DNA of 64,000 nucleotides from Flagellimonas olearia (GCF_009184425.1 NZ_WELG01000002.1:1447375-1511374), one strand, 5' to 3'. Positions 35,828 to 44,759 are shown, counted from the stretch's first letter. The notes: generated by a model from the letters alone, not told the origin. Numbers and translations are program-made.

Positions 35828-36451
35828 ATGGCATTGTCACTAGAAGAAATTCAGAACTTAAATCGCCAGTTCAAGGGCATTCCACCGGAAGAGATTATTT
35901 CTTGGGCCATTGGCCATGGGAAGAAATCTGTGGTTACCACTAACTTTCGACCTTACGAAGTCGCTATTCTTCATGCGGTGACCGAAGTGAATAAAAGCAC
36001 TCCGGTTATTTGGTGTGATACGGGATATAATACGCCCAACACCTATAAGCATGCAGAGGAGTTGATTTCGCGCTTGGGGTTGAACGTTAAGTTGTATGTG
36101 CCTAAACAGACTTCGGCGCATAGGGATGCTGTCATGGGGATTCCACAAATAGATGACCCAAGGCACAAGGAATTTACGGAACAGGTAAAGCTGGAGCCTT
36201 TTAGAAGGGCCATGGAAGAGCATCAACCCGATGTGTGGTTCACCAATTTGCGCAAAGGTCAGACGGCCCACCGGGATTCGTTGGACGTGTTGAGCTTGAG
36301 CAAGGATGGGGTTCTTAAGGTAAGCCCATTTTATCACTGGAGCGATACCCAGTTGGATGCATATCTCAACACGCACAAATTGCCCAACGAGCACAAATAT
36401 TTCGACCCAACAAAAGTATTGGAGAACCGTGAATGCGGTCTGCATACCTAA
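35828..36451 (+). CDS. cysH: Phosphoadenylyl-sulfate (PAPS-type) reductase
   Basis: A 207-residue PP-loop-type reductase. MALSLEEIQNLNRQF starts it; the frame is open 13 codons further upstream, but that part overlaps DUF2061. VVTTNFRPYEVAILHAV replaces the usual SGG-type loop, WCDTGYNTPNTY follows, and the C-terminal catalytic ECGLHT is present. The CC...CxxC cysteines that bind [4Fe-4S] in APS reductases are absent, so by family rules it should use PAPS. No APS kinase gene or domain is in this operon. It overlaps the longest cysD frame by 19 bp. Confidence 0.85.
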   Translation: MALSLEEIQNLNRQFKGIPPEEIISWAIGHGKKSVVTTNFRPYEVAILHAVTEVNKSTPVIWCDTGYNTPNTYKHAEELISRLGLNVKLYVPKQTSAHRDAVMGIPQIDDPRHKEFTEQVKLEPFRRAMEEHQPDVWFTNLRKGQTAHRDSLDVLSLSKDGVLKVSPFYHWSDTQLDAYLNTHKLPNEHKYFDPTKVLENRECGLHT

Positions 36452-37452
36452 ATCATAAACTAATTCTACCTCGAGAGCAATCGAGAGAACATAAACACAA
36501 TACATTGAGCACAATCACAGAAGAATTGCAAAACCCAGAAACCCAAAACCTGACCGATAGGCCAAGGGCCAATGCATTGGAGCATGAGGCCATTTACATT
36601 ATCCGTGAGGTTGCGGCACAGTTTGAAAAACCCGTACTGTTGTTTTCGGGAGGAAAGGATTCCATAACCTTGGTCCGATTGGCCCAAAAGGCATTTTGGC
36701 CCGCCAAGATTCCATTTCCCCTAATGCATATTGATACGGGACATAACTTCCCCGAAACCATAGAGTTCAGGGATAAATTGGTAGAGGAATTGGGTGTGGA
36801 GCTTATTGTACGTAATGTTCAGGATTCCATTGATCAAGGAAAGGTAGTGGAGGAAACAGGGAAATATGCCAGTAGGAATATGTTGCAGACCACAACCCTT
36901 TTGGATGCCATTGAGGAGTTCAAATTTGATGCCTGTATAGGTGGTGCCCGTCGCGATGAGGAAAAGGCCCGTGCCAAGGAACGTATTTTTTCGGTTCGGG
37001 ATGATTTTGGCCAGTGGGACGAAAAAAACCAACGTCCTGAATTGTTCGATATGTTGAACGGTGAAATAGAGATGGGTCAGAATGTTAGGGTATTTCCTAT
37101 CAGCAATTGGACCGAATTGGACGTATGGAGCTATATCCAAAAAGAAAATATTGAGATTCCTTCCATTTATTTTGCCCATAAGAGGAACACCTTCTTAAGA
37201 GATGGGTTGATTTGGTCTGCTGAGGATGATGTCGTCTTTAGGGCAGATGATGAACAAGTGGAAGAGCGTGTGGTGCGTTTCAGAACGGTAGGGGATATGT
37301 CCTGTACCGCTGCGGTGGAATCCCATGCCGATACCATTGATAAGGTAGTGTCAGAGATCAGAAGTTCAAAAATCTCGGAAAGAGGTGCGCGAATCGATGA
37401 CAAACGCTCCGAAGCCGCCATGGAAAAACGTAAACAACAAGGATACTTTTAA
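36433..37452 (+). CDS. cysD: Sulfate adenylyltransferase subunit 2
   Basis: CysD, the ATP-pyrophosphatase subunit that activates sulfate to APS with CysN. LLFSGGKDSITLVRLAQKAF is the PP-loop, and MHIDTGHNFPETIEFRD, GARRDEEKARAKERIFS and VRFRTVGDMSCTAAVES are conserved blocks. The first in-frame ATG (36433) gives 339 residues, but the first ~40 are atypical and partly encoded by a degraded REP-like element. A TTG at 36504 giving MSTITEELQN would be closer to normal length (315) and may be the true start. Confidence 0.92.
   Translation: MRSAYLNHKLILPREQSREHKHNTLSTITEELQNPETQNLTDRPRANALEHEAIYIIREVAAQFEKPVLLFSGGKDSITLVRLAQKAFWPAKIPFPLMHIDTGHNFPETIEFRDKLVEELGVELIVRNVQDSIDQGKVVEETGKYASRNMLQTTTLLDAIEEFKFDACIGGARRDEEKARAKERIFSVRDDFGQWDEKNQRPELFDMLNGEIEMGQNVRVFPISNWTELDVWSYIQKENIEIPSIYFAHKRNTFLRDGLIWSAEDDVVFRADDEQVEERVVRFRTVGDMSCTAAVESHADTIDKVVSEIRSSKISERGARIDDKRSEAAMEKRKQQGYF
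36469..36488. repeat. Degraded REP-like element at the cysH-cysD junction
   Basis: CCTCGAGAGCAATCGAGAGA differs at only a few positions from CCTCGAGCGCAGTCGAGAGG at 51294. It lies just after the cysH stop, inside the longest possible cysD frame. Confidence 0.45.
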
Positions 37453-37465
37453 GAAGAAGAGAAAC

Positions 37466-38713
37466 ATGGAAGTTTTAAAAATAGCAACAGCAGGAAGCGT
37501 AGATGACGGTAAAAGTACCTTGATAGGACGCTTGCTTTACGATACTAAATCCTTGACCGAGGATAAACTGGAGGCCATAGAGCGCACCAGTAAACAAAAA
37601 GGATACGATTACCTGGATTTTTCCTTGGCAACTGATGGATTGGTGGCCGAAAGGGAGCAGGGCATCACCATTGATGTGGCCCACATCTACTTTTCAACCG
37701 AGTCCAAGAGTTATATCATTGCCGATACCCCTGGGCACGTGGAATATACCCGTAACATGGTTACCGGTGCCTCCACATCCCAAGCAGCCATTATTTTGAT
37801 CGATGCGCGAAAAGGGGTCATCGAGCAGACCAATAGGCACTTTTTCATCAATAACCTACTGCGGGTGAAGGATGTGATCGTGGCCATCAATAAGATGGAT
37901 TTGGTTGATTTTTCAGAGGATGTCTTCAATGATATCAAGGCCGATTTTGAGGAATTGATGGGAAAAAGGGATTACCAGGAACAGAAAATCACCTTTATTC
38001 CCGTGAGCGCCCTTAAGGGAGACAATGTGGTGCATCATTCCGAAAACACCCCTTGGTACAATGGGCAAACCCTATTGGAGCACTTGGAAGAATTAAACCT
38101 TCAGGATATATACAATACTGGAACCCCAAGGTTCCCCGTACAGTACGTAATTCGTCCCAAGACCGATGAATTCCACGATTTCCGTGGATTTGCCGGAAAG
38201 GTATATGGTGGTGAATTGAGTGTGGGTGATGAAGTAGTGGTATTACCCTCCATGACAAGGTCCAAAATTAAGGCGATATACTTTTATGATAAGGAATATC
38301 AAACCGCACCAAGACGTTCATCGGTGACCATTACCTTGGAAGATGAGGTAAATGTAAGCCGTGGGGATATGTTGGTGAAGACCGATGACCTGCCTACCAT
38401 AGACAAGCAATTGACGGCAACGGTATCTTGGATGGATGCCGACCAGTTGACAACCGGTGGCAAGTATATTGTGCAGCACGGTGTAAACAAGGTATTGGCC
38501 AAAGTGGATGCCATTGAACATAAAATACATCCAGATTACTCCGGTATTGAAGAGAATGCCACGACCTTGCAGATGAACGATATTGCCAAAGTGCGATTCA
38601 AATTGAACAAGCCCATTTTTTATGACAAGTTCAAGGATCACCGAACCAATGGCTCGTTCATCATCATTGACAGTCGAACCAACACTACCGCGGGAGTAGG
38701 TTTTATCAGTTGA
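37466..38713 (+). CDS. cysN: Sulfate adenylyltransferase subunit 1 (GTPase)
   Basis: A 415-residue EF-Tu-like GTPase that drives APS synthesis by CysD. G1 is ATAGSVDDGKSTLIGRLLYD, G3 is DTPGHVEYTRNM, G4 is NKMD; two beta-barrel domains follow. It stops after the second barrel (GVGFIS), so it lacks the C-terminal APS kinase (CysC) domain found in CysNC fusions. The start is MEVLKIATAG, 13 bp after the cysD stop; upstream in-frame residues overlap cysD and are not conserved. Confidence 0.94.
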   Translation: MEVLKIATAGSVDDGKSTLIGRLLYDTKSLTEDKLEAIERTSKQKGYDYLDFSLATDGLVAEREQGITIDVAHIYFSTESKSYIIADTPGHVEYTRNMVTGASTSQAAIILIDARKGVIEQTNRHFFINNLLRVKDVIVAINKMDLVDFSEDVFNDIKADFEELMGKRDYQEQKITFIPVSALKGDNVVHHSENTPWYNGQTLLEHLEELNLQDIYNTGTPRFPVQYVIRPKTDEFHDFRGFAGKVYGGELSVGDEVVVLPSMTRSKIKAIYFYDKEYQTAPRRSSVTITLEDEVNVSRGDMLVKTDDLPTIDKQLTATVSWMDADQLTTGGKYIVQHGVNKVLAKVDAIEHKIHPDYSGIEENATTLQMNDIAKVRFKLNKPIFYDKFKDHRTNGSFIIIDSRTNTTAGVGFIS

Positions 38714-38767
38714 TCTTACTTTAAAAATTAAAAACCCCATAGAGGGATAGAGGATTTATAACAAAAT

Positions 38768-38784
38768 CCTATAAAATTGATAGG
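38768..38784. promoter_or_regulatory. Candidate Rrf2 operator, site 3 (before the sulfite reductase gene)
   Basis: CCTA-TAAAATTGA-TAGG, extended to TCCTAT-N7-ATAGGA, a 6-bp inverted repeat. It lies 12 bp before the ATG, implying an internal promoter in the cysN-sulfite reductase spacer. No strong -7 box is seen. Confidence 0.5.
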
Positions 38785-38796
38785 AAAAATAGAAAA

Positions 38797-40887
38797 ATGA
38801 AAAGCTTCAGAACAGAAATAGAGAACCCTATAGTTGAAAAGGACATCATTGAATTGGAGAAAAAAATTCGCCAGTTCAAAGGAGGTGAAGTGGACGAGGA
38901 AAAGTTCAGGAGCCTTCGTTTGGCCCGTGGGGTATACGGACAACGTCAGCCCGGGGTACAGATGGTACGGATAAAATTGCCCTATGGCAAGGTAACTTCC
39001 AATCAACTTTTGGGGATTTGCGACGTTTCCGATGAGTTTTCCAGGGGAAGATTGCACATTACCACCCGTCAGGATATCCAAATCCACTACGTGGACTTGG
39101 AAAGAACTCCTGAACTTTGGGCACAATTGGAAAAAGATGAAGTCACCATTCGCGAAGCCTGTGGAAATACGGTTCGAAATGTAACGGCCAGCGAAACCGC
39201 AGGAATCGATGTCAATGAACCTTTTGATGTTTCCCCATATGCCCATGGAATTTTTGAATACTTTCTAAGAAACCCCATTGGGCAGGAAATGGGCCGTAAA
39301 TTCAAGGTTTCCTTTTCATCCAGTGATGAAGATACCGGCTTGTCCTACATGCACGATTTGGGCTTCATCGCCAAAATCCAAAACGGGGAAAGAGGCTTTA
39401 AGGTTATGTTGGCTGGTGGATTGGGCTCGCAGCCCCGCCATGCCGATGAACTCTATGAGTTCTTGCCCACAGACAAAATAGTTCCCTTGATGGAAGGCGT
39501 GATTCGTGTTTTTGATAGATACGGGGAACGTAAAAGTCGTGCCAAGGCCCGTATGAAATTCTTGTTGAAGGATATTGGCTTGGATGGTTTCAAGGCACTT
39601 TTGGAAGAGGAGCAATTGGCCATACCTGTAAAATCGTATCCGATTGAATATCAAAACTATCCTGAGGTGAAAGTAGCTGAGGTGGAGACGCCCGAAGTCA
39701 CCATCGAGGACAAGGAAGCATTCGCACAGTGGAAATCCACCAACTTGGTGCCCCAAAAACAGGATGGCTACGTAGCCATTGGCATCAAGGTGCTTTTGGG
39801 AGATTTTTATACCGATAAGGCCAGGGAATTGGCAAAATTGGTTCGCGATTATGCGGCTGGGGAAATACGACTCTCCTTAAGACAAAATATATTGATTCCG
39901 TTTGTGAAGGAAGAGTTGGTGCCTTTCTTTTATGTTGAGCTTCAAAAATTAGGTTTTGCCGAAGCCGGTTACAATAAGGCTTTGGACATCACCGCATGCC
40001 CCGGTACGGATACCTGTAACTTGGGTATTGCCAGTAGTACGGGGATTGCCGATGAGTTGGAGCGCGTGATCAAAGCGGAATATCCACAGTATATTAGTAA
40101 CCCTGATGTGGTGATCAAGATCAGTGGATGTATGAATGCCTGTGGACAGCACAATATGGCCCATATCGGATTCCAGGGAATGTCCGTTCGTACCAAGGAT
40201 AAATTGGTAGCTCCTGCTTTGCAGGTGCTATTGGGAGGTGGAAATCTTGGAAACGGGAATGGGAAGTTTGCCGATAAGGTGGCCAAAATACCTAGTAAAA
40301 GAGGTCCAGAGGCCCTTCGTTTGATCTTGGATGATTTCGAGGCCAATGGCAATGGAGCATCCTATACCGAATACTATGAAAAACAAGGCCAGCATTATTT
40401 TTACGATTTCCTAAAACCACTCACCGATGTGGAAAACCTTGCCCCGGAAGACTTTATTGATTGGGGAAATGAGGAAAAATACAAACAAGAGATAGGTGTA
40501 GGTGAATGTGCCGGTGTAGTGATCGATTTGGTGGCTACGTTGTTTTTCGAAAGTCAAGAAAAAATAGAGAATGCCGAAGAGGCCATTCAGCAAGGGAAAT
40601 GGGCGGCCAGTATCTACTACTCGTACCAGTCCATTGTGAATTCGGCCAAGGCGTTGCTTACTTCTGAAAAAGTGAAGACCAATACCCATTCCAGCATCAT
40701 CAAGGATTTTGAGGAACTCTATGTGGCATCCGGGAAGATTGCCTTCGAGGGCGGTTTCGATACTTTGGCCCTCCAACTGAATAAAAATGAACCTTCTGAA
40801 GCCTTTGCCAAAAGCTACTTGGAAGATGCCAAGACTGTTTTGCAGCGATTGGAAGCCTTTAGAAAATTGGAATTGCAACATGCGTAG
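38797..40887 (+). CDS. Sulfite (nitrite/sulfite) reductase with C-terminal HEPN domain
   Basis: A 696-residue protein. Residues 1-~545 are a siroheme/[4Fe-4S] sulfite reductase: GRLHITTRQDIQIHYVDLE, then RLSLRQNILIPFV, and the cluster-siroheme ligands CPGTDTCNLGIASSTG and SGCMNACGQHNMAHIGFQG. It probably uses ferredoxin as donor, reducing sulfite to sulfide. Residues ~555-690 form an all-helical HEPN-type domain (AAIQQGKWAASIYY-like EAIQQGKWAASIYYSYQSIV, then KTNTHSSIIKDFEELY). HEPN domains bind nucleotides or RNA, or act in toxins; the role here is unknown. It overlaps the next gene by 8 bp. Confidence 0.92.
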   Translation: MKSFRTEIENPIVEKDIIELEKKIRQFKGGEVDEEKFRSLRLARGVYGQRQPGVQMVRIKLPYGKVTSNQLLGICDVSDEFSRGRLHITTRQDIQIHYVDLERTPELWAQLEKDEVTIREACGNTVRNVTASETAGIDVNEPFDVSPYAHGIFEYFLRNPIGQEMGRKFKVSFSSSDEDTGLSYMHDLGFIAKIQNGERGFKVMLAGGLGSQPRHADELYEFLPTDKIVPLMEGVIRVFDRYGERKSRAKARMKFLLKDIGLDGFKALLEEEQLAIPVKSYPIEYQNYPEVKVAEVETPEVTIEDKEAFAQWKSTNLVPQKQDGYVAIGIKVLLGDFYTDKARELAKLVRDYAAGEIRLSLRQNILIPFVKEELVPFFYVELQKLGFAEAGYNKALDITACPGTDTCNLGIASSTGIADELERVIKAEYPQYISNPDVVIKISGCMNACGQHNMAHIGFQGMSVRTKDKLVAPALQVLLGGGNLGNGNGKFADKVAKIPSKRGPEALRLILDDFEANGNGASYTEYYEKQGQHYFYDFLKPLTDVENLAPEDFIDWGNEEKYKQEIGVGECAGVVIDLVATLFFESQEKIENAEEAIQQGKWAASIYYSYQSIVNSAKALLTSEKVKTNTHSSIIKDFEELYVASGKIAFEGGFDTLALQLNKNEPSEAFAKSYLEDAKTVLQRLEAFRKLELQHA

Positions 40888-41656
40888 TGGAAAATTGACA
40901 GTGGTTGGGGCAGGCCCCGGTGATGTGGATTTGATTACCCTGAAAGGAATCAAGGCCCTTCAAAATGCAGACGTTGTCCTGTTCGACGCTTTGGTGGACC
41001 AACAATTGTTGGAGTACGCACCACAGGCCGAACAGATTTTCGTGGGAAAACGAAAAGGCTGTTACCGATATCAACAAGAACAGATCAATGAATTGATCGT
41101 GCAACGGGCCAATTCGGGCTTACATGTAGTACGTTTAAAGGGAGGTGACCCTTTTGTCTTTGGAAGAGGAGCGGAGGAAATGGAATACGCAGCCCAATAT
41201 GGTCATGAAGTGGCCGTGGTGCCAGGTATTTCATCTTCGGTATCCGTACCTGCTTCGCAGAATATCCCGGTGACCAAAAGAGGAGCTTCCGAAAGTTTTT
41301 GGGTGATTACCGGAACCACAAAAGAGCACAAACTTTCCAATGATGTGGCTCTGGCCGCCAAGTCCAGTGCTACCGTCGTCATTCTTATGGGAATGTCCAA
41401 ATTGGGAGAGATCATGAAACTCTTTAGGCAAGAGGGTAAACAGGAAATTCCCGTGGCCATCATCCAGAACGGTACCACAGAGCAAGAGCGAGTGGGCATA
41501 GGAACTGTGGCTACCATTGAAGATATAGTAGAGGAGCAAAAATTGGCCAACCCGGCCATCATTGTGATCGGTGAAGTGGTACAACACCGCCAACAGATAT
41601 TGGATATCCAAAAAGCATATCAGGAAAAGGGAAAAGAATTGTTTGAAAAAGTGTAA
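40880..41656 (+). CDS. cobA: Uroporphyrinogen-III C-methyltransferase
   Basis: A 258-residue SUMT making precorrin-2, the precursor of siroheme required by the adjacent sulfite reductase. VVGAGPGDVDLITLKGIKAL and RLKGGDPFVFGRGAEEMEYA are the two SUMT signatures, and VVPGISSSVSVPASQNIPVTKRG follows. The start MRSGKLTVVG overlaps the reductase stop, so translation is coupled. No precorrin-2 dehydrogenase/ferrochelatase domain is fused, so siroheme completion needs another gene. Confidence 0.92.
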   Translation: MRSGKLTVVGAGPGDVDLITLKGIKALQNADVVLFDALVDQQLLEYAPQAEQIFVGKRKGCYRYQQEQINELIVQRANSGLHVVRLKGGDPFVFGRGAEEMEYAAQYGHEVAVVPGISSSVSVPASQNIPVTKRGASESFWVITGTTKEHKLSNDVALAAKSSATVVILMGMSKLGEIMKLFRQEGKQEIPVAIIQNGTTEQERVGIGTVATIEDIVEEQKLANPAIIVIGEVVQHRQQILDIQKAYQEKGKELFEKV

Positions 41657-41701
41657 AAACGGTCTGGTAAACCATCGTCAAGACCGAATAAAAGTAGTAT
41701 T

Positions 41702-42763
41702 ATGATTAAAACAGACATCATTATAATTGGAGCGGGACCCACAGGATTGTTCACCGTTTTTGAAGCAGGTTTGCTAAAGTTGAAATGTCATTTGATTGAC
41801 GCTTTGGCCCAACCGGGAGGACAATGTTCTGAAATCTACCCGAAGAAACCTATTTACGATATTCCAGCCTACCCAGAAATTTTGGCGGGAACTTTGGTAG
41901 ATAACCTAATGGAGCAGATTAAACCGTTTGAACCTGGCTTTACTTTGGGTGAGCGTGCCGAAACTTTGGACAAGCAAGAGGATGGGTCTTTTATTGTCAC
42001 CACCAGTAAGGGTACCCAACACCATGCTCCCGTTGTGGTTATTGCAGGGGGATTGGGTTCTTTTGAGCCTAGAAAACCCCTGATTGCCAATCTTAACTTG
42101 TTTGAGAGTAAAGGGGTGGAGTATATGATCAAAGACCCTGAAGTGTTCCGAAATAAGAAAGTGGTCATTTCTGGAGGTGGGGATTCCGCTTTGGATTGGT
42201 CTATTTTCTTGGCCGATGTAGCTTCCGAAGTTTCTTTGGTGCACCGAAGAAATGAATTTAGAGGCGCTTTGGACTCCGTGGAAAAAGCAAGGGAATTGGC
42301 CAAATTGGGCAAGATCCAACTCTATACCGAAGCTGAGGTGAAGGAAATCCATGGGAAGGAAGACCTTCAGGCGGTCGTGATCAAGTATAACGATGAGACC
42401 AAGGAAGAGAGCTATGTGGAAACCGATTACTTTATTCCTTTGTTCGGTCTTTCACCAAAATTGGGACCTATTGGCAATTGGGGCTTGGAAATCGAAAAGA
42501 ATGCTATCAAGGTGAACAACGCTAAGGATTACCAGACCAATATCCCCGGTGTATTTGCCATTGGCGATGTTAACACTTATGAAGGTAAGCTCAAGTTGAT
42601 TTTGTCCGGTTTTCACGAAGCGGCCGTAATGTGCCAGTATGCCTATCAGATTATCAATCCAGATAAGCGCTACGTCATGAAATATACCACCGTAGGTGGT
42701 GTGGAAGGATTCGATGGATCCAAAAAAGAAGCCAAAAAAGAAGTAGTACAGAGTATCTCATAA
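41702..42763 (+). CDS. Ferredoxin-NADP+ reductase, thioredoxin-reductase-like type
   Basis: A 353-residue flavoprotein. FAD site IIIIGAGPTGLFTVFEAGLLKLK, NADPH site KKVVISGGGDSALDWSIFLAD, and the FAD-binding end GVFAIGDVNTYEGKLKLI. The CxxC redox pair of thioredoxin reductases is missing, which places it with YumC-type ferredoxin-NADP reductases. Its location 45 bp after cobA in the sulfur operon suggests that it reduces the ferredoxin serving the sulfite reductase. A terminator follows, closing the operon. Confidence 0.85.
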   Translation: MIKTDIIIIGAGPTGLFTVFEAGLLKLKCHLIDALAQPGGQCSEIYPKKPIYDIPAYPEILAGTLVDNLMEQIKPFEPGFTLGERAETLDKQEDGSFIVTTSKGTQHHAPVVVIAGGLGSFEPRKPLIANLNLFESKGVEYMIKDPEVFRNKKVVISGGGDSALDWSIFLADVASEVSLVHRRNEFRGALDSVEKARELAKLGKIQLYTEAEVKEIHGKEDLQAVVIKYNDETKEESYVETDYFIPLFGLSPKLGPIGNWGLEIEKNAIKVNNAKDYQTNIPGVFAIGDVNTYEGKLKLILSGFHEAAVMCQYAYQIINPDKRYVMKYTTVGGVEGFDGSKKEAKKEVVQSIS

Positions 42764-42788
42764 TAGGATACGGATTACTAAAGTAAAG

Positions 42789-42820
42789 GCACCCTCCAAA
42801 AGGCATTTGGAGGGTGTTTT
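42789..42820 (+). terminator. Rho-independent terminator ending the cys operon
   Basis: CACCCTCCAAA-AGGCA-TTTGGAGGGTG followed by TTTT; a perfect 11-bp stem. Confidence 0.9.
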
Positions 42821-42853
42821 GTTTTATGGCGTATATTTGAATTTTACAATTCC

Positions 42854-43771
42854 ATGCAGAGCCTTTTTACCTTACGGGATTTTTACAGCAATCATGGTTT
42901 GCCCATTCCTGAAAACATCGGGAAGGATATTGGGCATTTCAATGTGTTTAAGATTGATGAGTACATGGCTCGCCTTAAAAGTGGTGAAATGCGCTATGAC
43001 AGACGTTCGTATTTTAAGATCAGTCTCATCAATGGAAGAAACCGGGCAGAGTATGCGGATAAGGTCATCCATATAGAAAACAAGGCGCTTTTGTTTGCCT
43101 CTCCCAAGATTCCGTACCATTACGTGCCGCAGGATAAAGTCCAATCCGGATATTTTTGTGTGTTTACCGATACCTTTCTTTCCAAGGATAAAAGTGGGGT
43201 CATTTTGGATAATCTTCCCTTGTTTCAGCCAGGCGGCTATCCCATATTTAATATTTCGGATGAGGATTACGCCGAGTTGGAACAGCTTTTCAAAAAGATA
43301 GATGGGGAACTGTCATCGGATTACGCTTATAAATTTGACCTTATCCGGGCTTATGTGGTAGAGTTGCTGCATCTTGGCCAGAAATTGCATCCTGTCCAAG
43401 CCCTGGAAAACAACAAAAATGCCGCTACCCGAATCACGGATTTGTTCGTGGAACTGCTGGAGCGACAATTTCCCATCAATTCCCCGGTTCAACGACTGGG
43501 ATTGAAAACCGCCCAGGATTTTGCAGAGCGATTGGCGGTGCATGCCAATCACCTGAACAAAGTACTGAAAGAGACCACCGGAAGTACAACAACTGCCATT
43601 ATCCATTCCCGAATTTTTGAGGAAGCCAAGATTTTGCTTAACAATACGGATTGGAACGTTTCCGAGATTGCCTTCAGTTTGGGGTTTGAGGAAGTGGCCC
43701 ATTTCTCCAATTTCTTCAAAAAACACGCCGCACTATCCCCTTTGCACTACCGTACAGGGGCAAAAGTTTGA
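42854..43771 (+). CDS. AraC-family transcriptional regulator
   Basis: A 305-residue regulator. The C-terminal ~100 residues hold two helix-turn-helix units: DFAERLAVHANHLNKVLKET for the first, and WNVSEIAFSLGFEEVAHFSNFFKKHAALSPLHYR for the second. The N-terminal part is an uncharacterised sensor-like domain. AraC regulators often control the adjacent gene; the SDR gene lies 83 bp downstream on the same strand and is a reasonable target. No effector can be inferred. Confidence 0.88.
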   Translation: MQSLFTLRDFYSNHGLPIPENIGKDIGHFNVFKIDEYMARLKSGEMRYDRRSYFKISLINGRNRAEYADKVIHIENKALLFASPKIPYHYVPQDKVQSGYFCVFTDTFLSKDKSGVILDNLPLFQPGGYPIFNISDEDYAELEQLFKKIDGELSSDYAYKFDLIRAYVVELLHLGQKLHPVQALENNKNAATRITDLFVELLERQFPINSPVQRLGLKTAQDFAERLAVHANHLNKVLKETTGSTTTAIIHSRIFEEAKILLNNTDWNVSEIAFSLGFEEVAHFSNFFKKHAALSPLHYRTGAKV

Positions 43772-43854
43772 TTTTTACAAAAAGTGGATTGATGGATGCA
43801 ATTCCTTAGGAAGGGCATGGATGATCTTTGTTCCCTACTTAAAAATCATACAAA

Positions 43855-44616
43855 ATGGGAAATTCAAAGATTGCGTTGGTAACCGGTGGCAGTAGAGGCC
43901 TCGGTGAAAATATGGCCATCAGTTTGGCCCAAAAGGGATTGGATGTGATATTGACCTATCGGAGTAATAAGGACGAGGCCCAAAAAACCGTCATTGAGGT
44001 GGAACAATTGGGGCAAAAGGCCCATGCGCTTCAACTGGATGTGGCTGATATGGGAAGTTTTGACGCCTTTGTCCAAGAGGTCAAAAAAATGCTCAAATCC
44101 CAATTCGGGACGGAAAAAATTGATTTTTTGATCAACAATGCCGGTATAGGGATCAATGCAACTATTAGTGAAACTACTGAGGAACAGTTTGATACCTTGG
44201 TGGATATCCACTTCAAAGGAGCATTTTTCTTGACGCAGAAGCTGTTGCCTTTATTGGCGGACGGAGGTGGAATCGTAAACATTTCTAGCGGGTTGGCACG
44301 GTTTTCACTCCCCGGTTTTTCGGTCTATGGTTCCTTGAAAGCGGCCATGGAAGCCCTTACCAGGTACCAGGCCAAGGAATTGGGTGCAAGGAAAATCAGG
44401 TCCAATGTGGTTGCACCGGGAGCCATTGAAACCGATTTTGGAGGTGGCGTCAATAAAACTGATGAGGAAAAGAGAGCGATTATTGCCAATGTTACGGCTT
44501 TAGGTAGGGTTGGAATGCCCGATGACATTGGGGGGGTGGTGGCCTTTTTGTGCACGGACGATGCCAAATGGATCAATGGTCAACGGATTGAAGCATCAGG
44601 TGGAATGATGATATAA
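43855..44616 (+). CDS. Short-chain dehydrogenase/reductase
   Basis: A 253-residue classical SDR. Cofactor motif TGGSRGLGENMA, NNAG motif in LINNAGIGINA, catalytic Ser in VNISSGLARF and YGSLK (Tyr/Lys) in FSVYGSLKAAMEAL, and a C-terminal INGQRIEASGGMMI. The R-S-N region after the first sheet (TYRSNKDE) suggests NADP(H) preference. The substrate is unknown. A terminator follows the gene. Confidence 0.88.
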   Translation: MGNSKIALVTGGSRGLGENMAISLAQKGLDVILTYRSNKDEAQKTVIEVEQLGQKAHALQLDVADMGSFDAFVQEVKKMLKSQFGTEKIDFLINNAGIGINATISETTEEQFDTLVDIHFKGAFFLTQKLLPLLADGGGIVNISSGLARFSLPGFSVYGSLKAAMEALTRYQAKELGARKIRSNVVAPGAIETDFGGGVNKTDEEKRAIIANVTALGRVGMPDDIGGVVAFLCTDDAKWINGQRIEASGGMMI

Positions 44617-44635
44617 CGGATGCTTTCGGTACATT

Positions 44636-44665
44636 AAAAGGATTGGGTTCTCTCAATCCTTTTTT
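44636..44665 (+). terminator. Rho-independent terminator after the SDR gene
   Basis: AAAGGATTG-GGTTCTCT-CAATCCTTT with a following T run; it separates the SDR from the metH leader. Confidence 0.8.
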
Positions 44666-44759
44666 ATTGCCCCTAAATCCCAAAATTAGTGACTCTTTTT
44701 TTGCTTTTCAGTCAGGAGTGCCGTTATTTTGTACCCTAGTTCATTTATAAACTGAAATG

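Noticed and set aside
40787..40879. Longer start for the uroporphyrinogen methyltransferase
   Set aside because: The extra residues overlap the sulfite reductase C-terminus in another frame and do not resemble SUMT N-termini.
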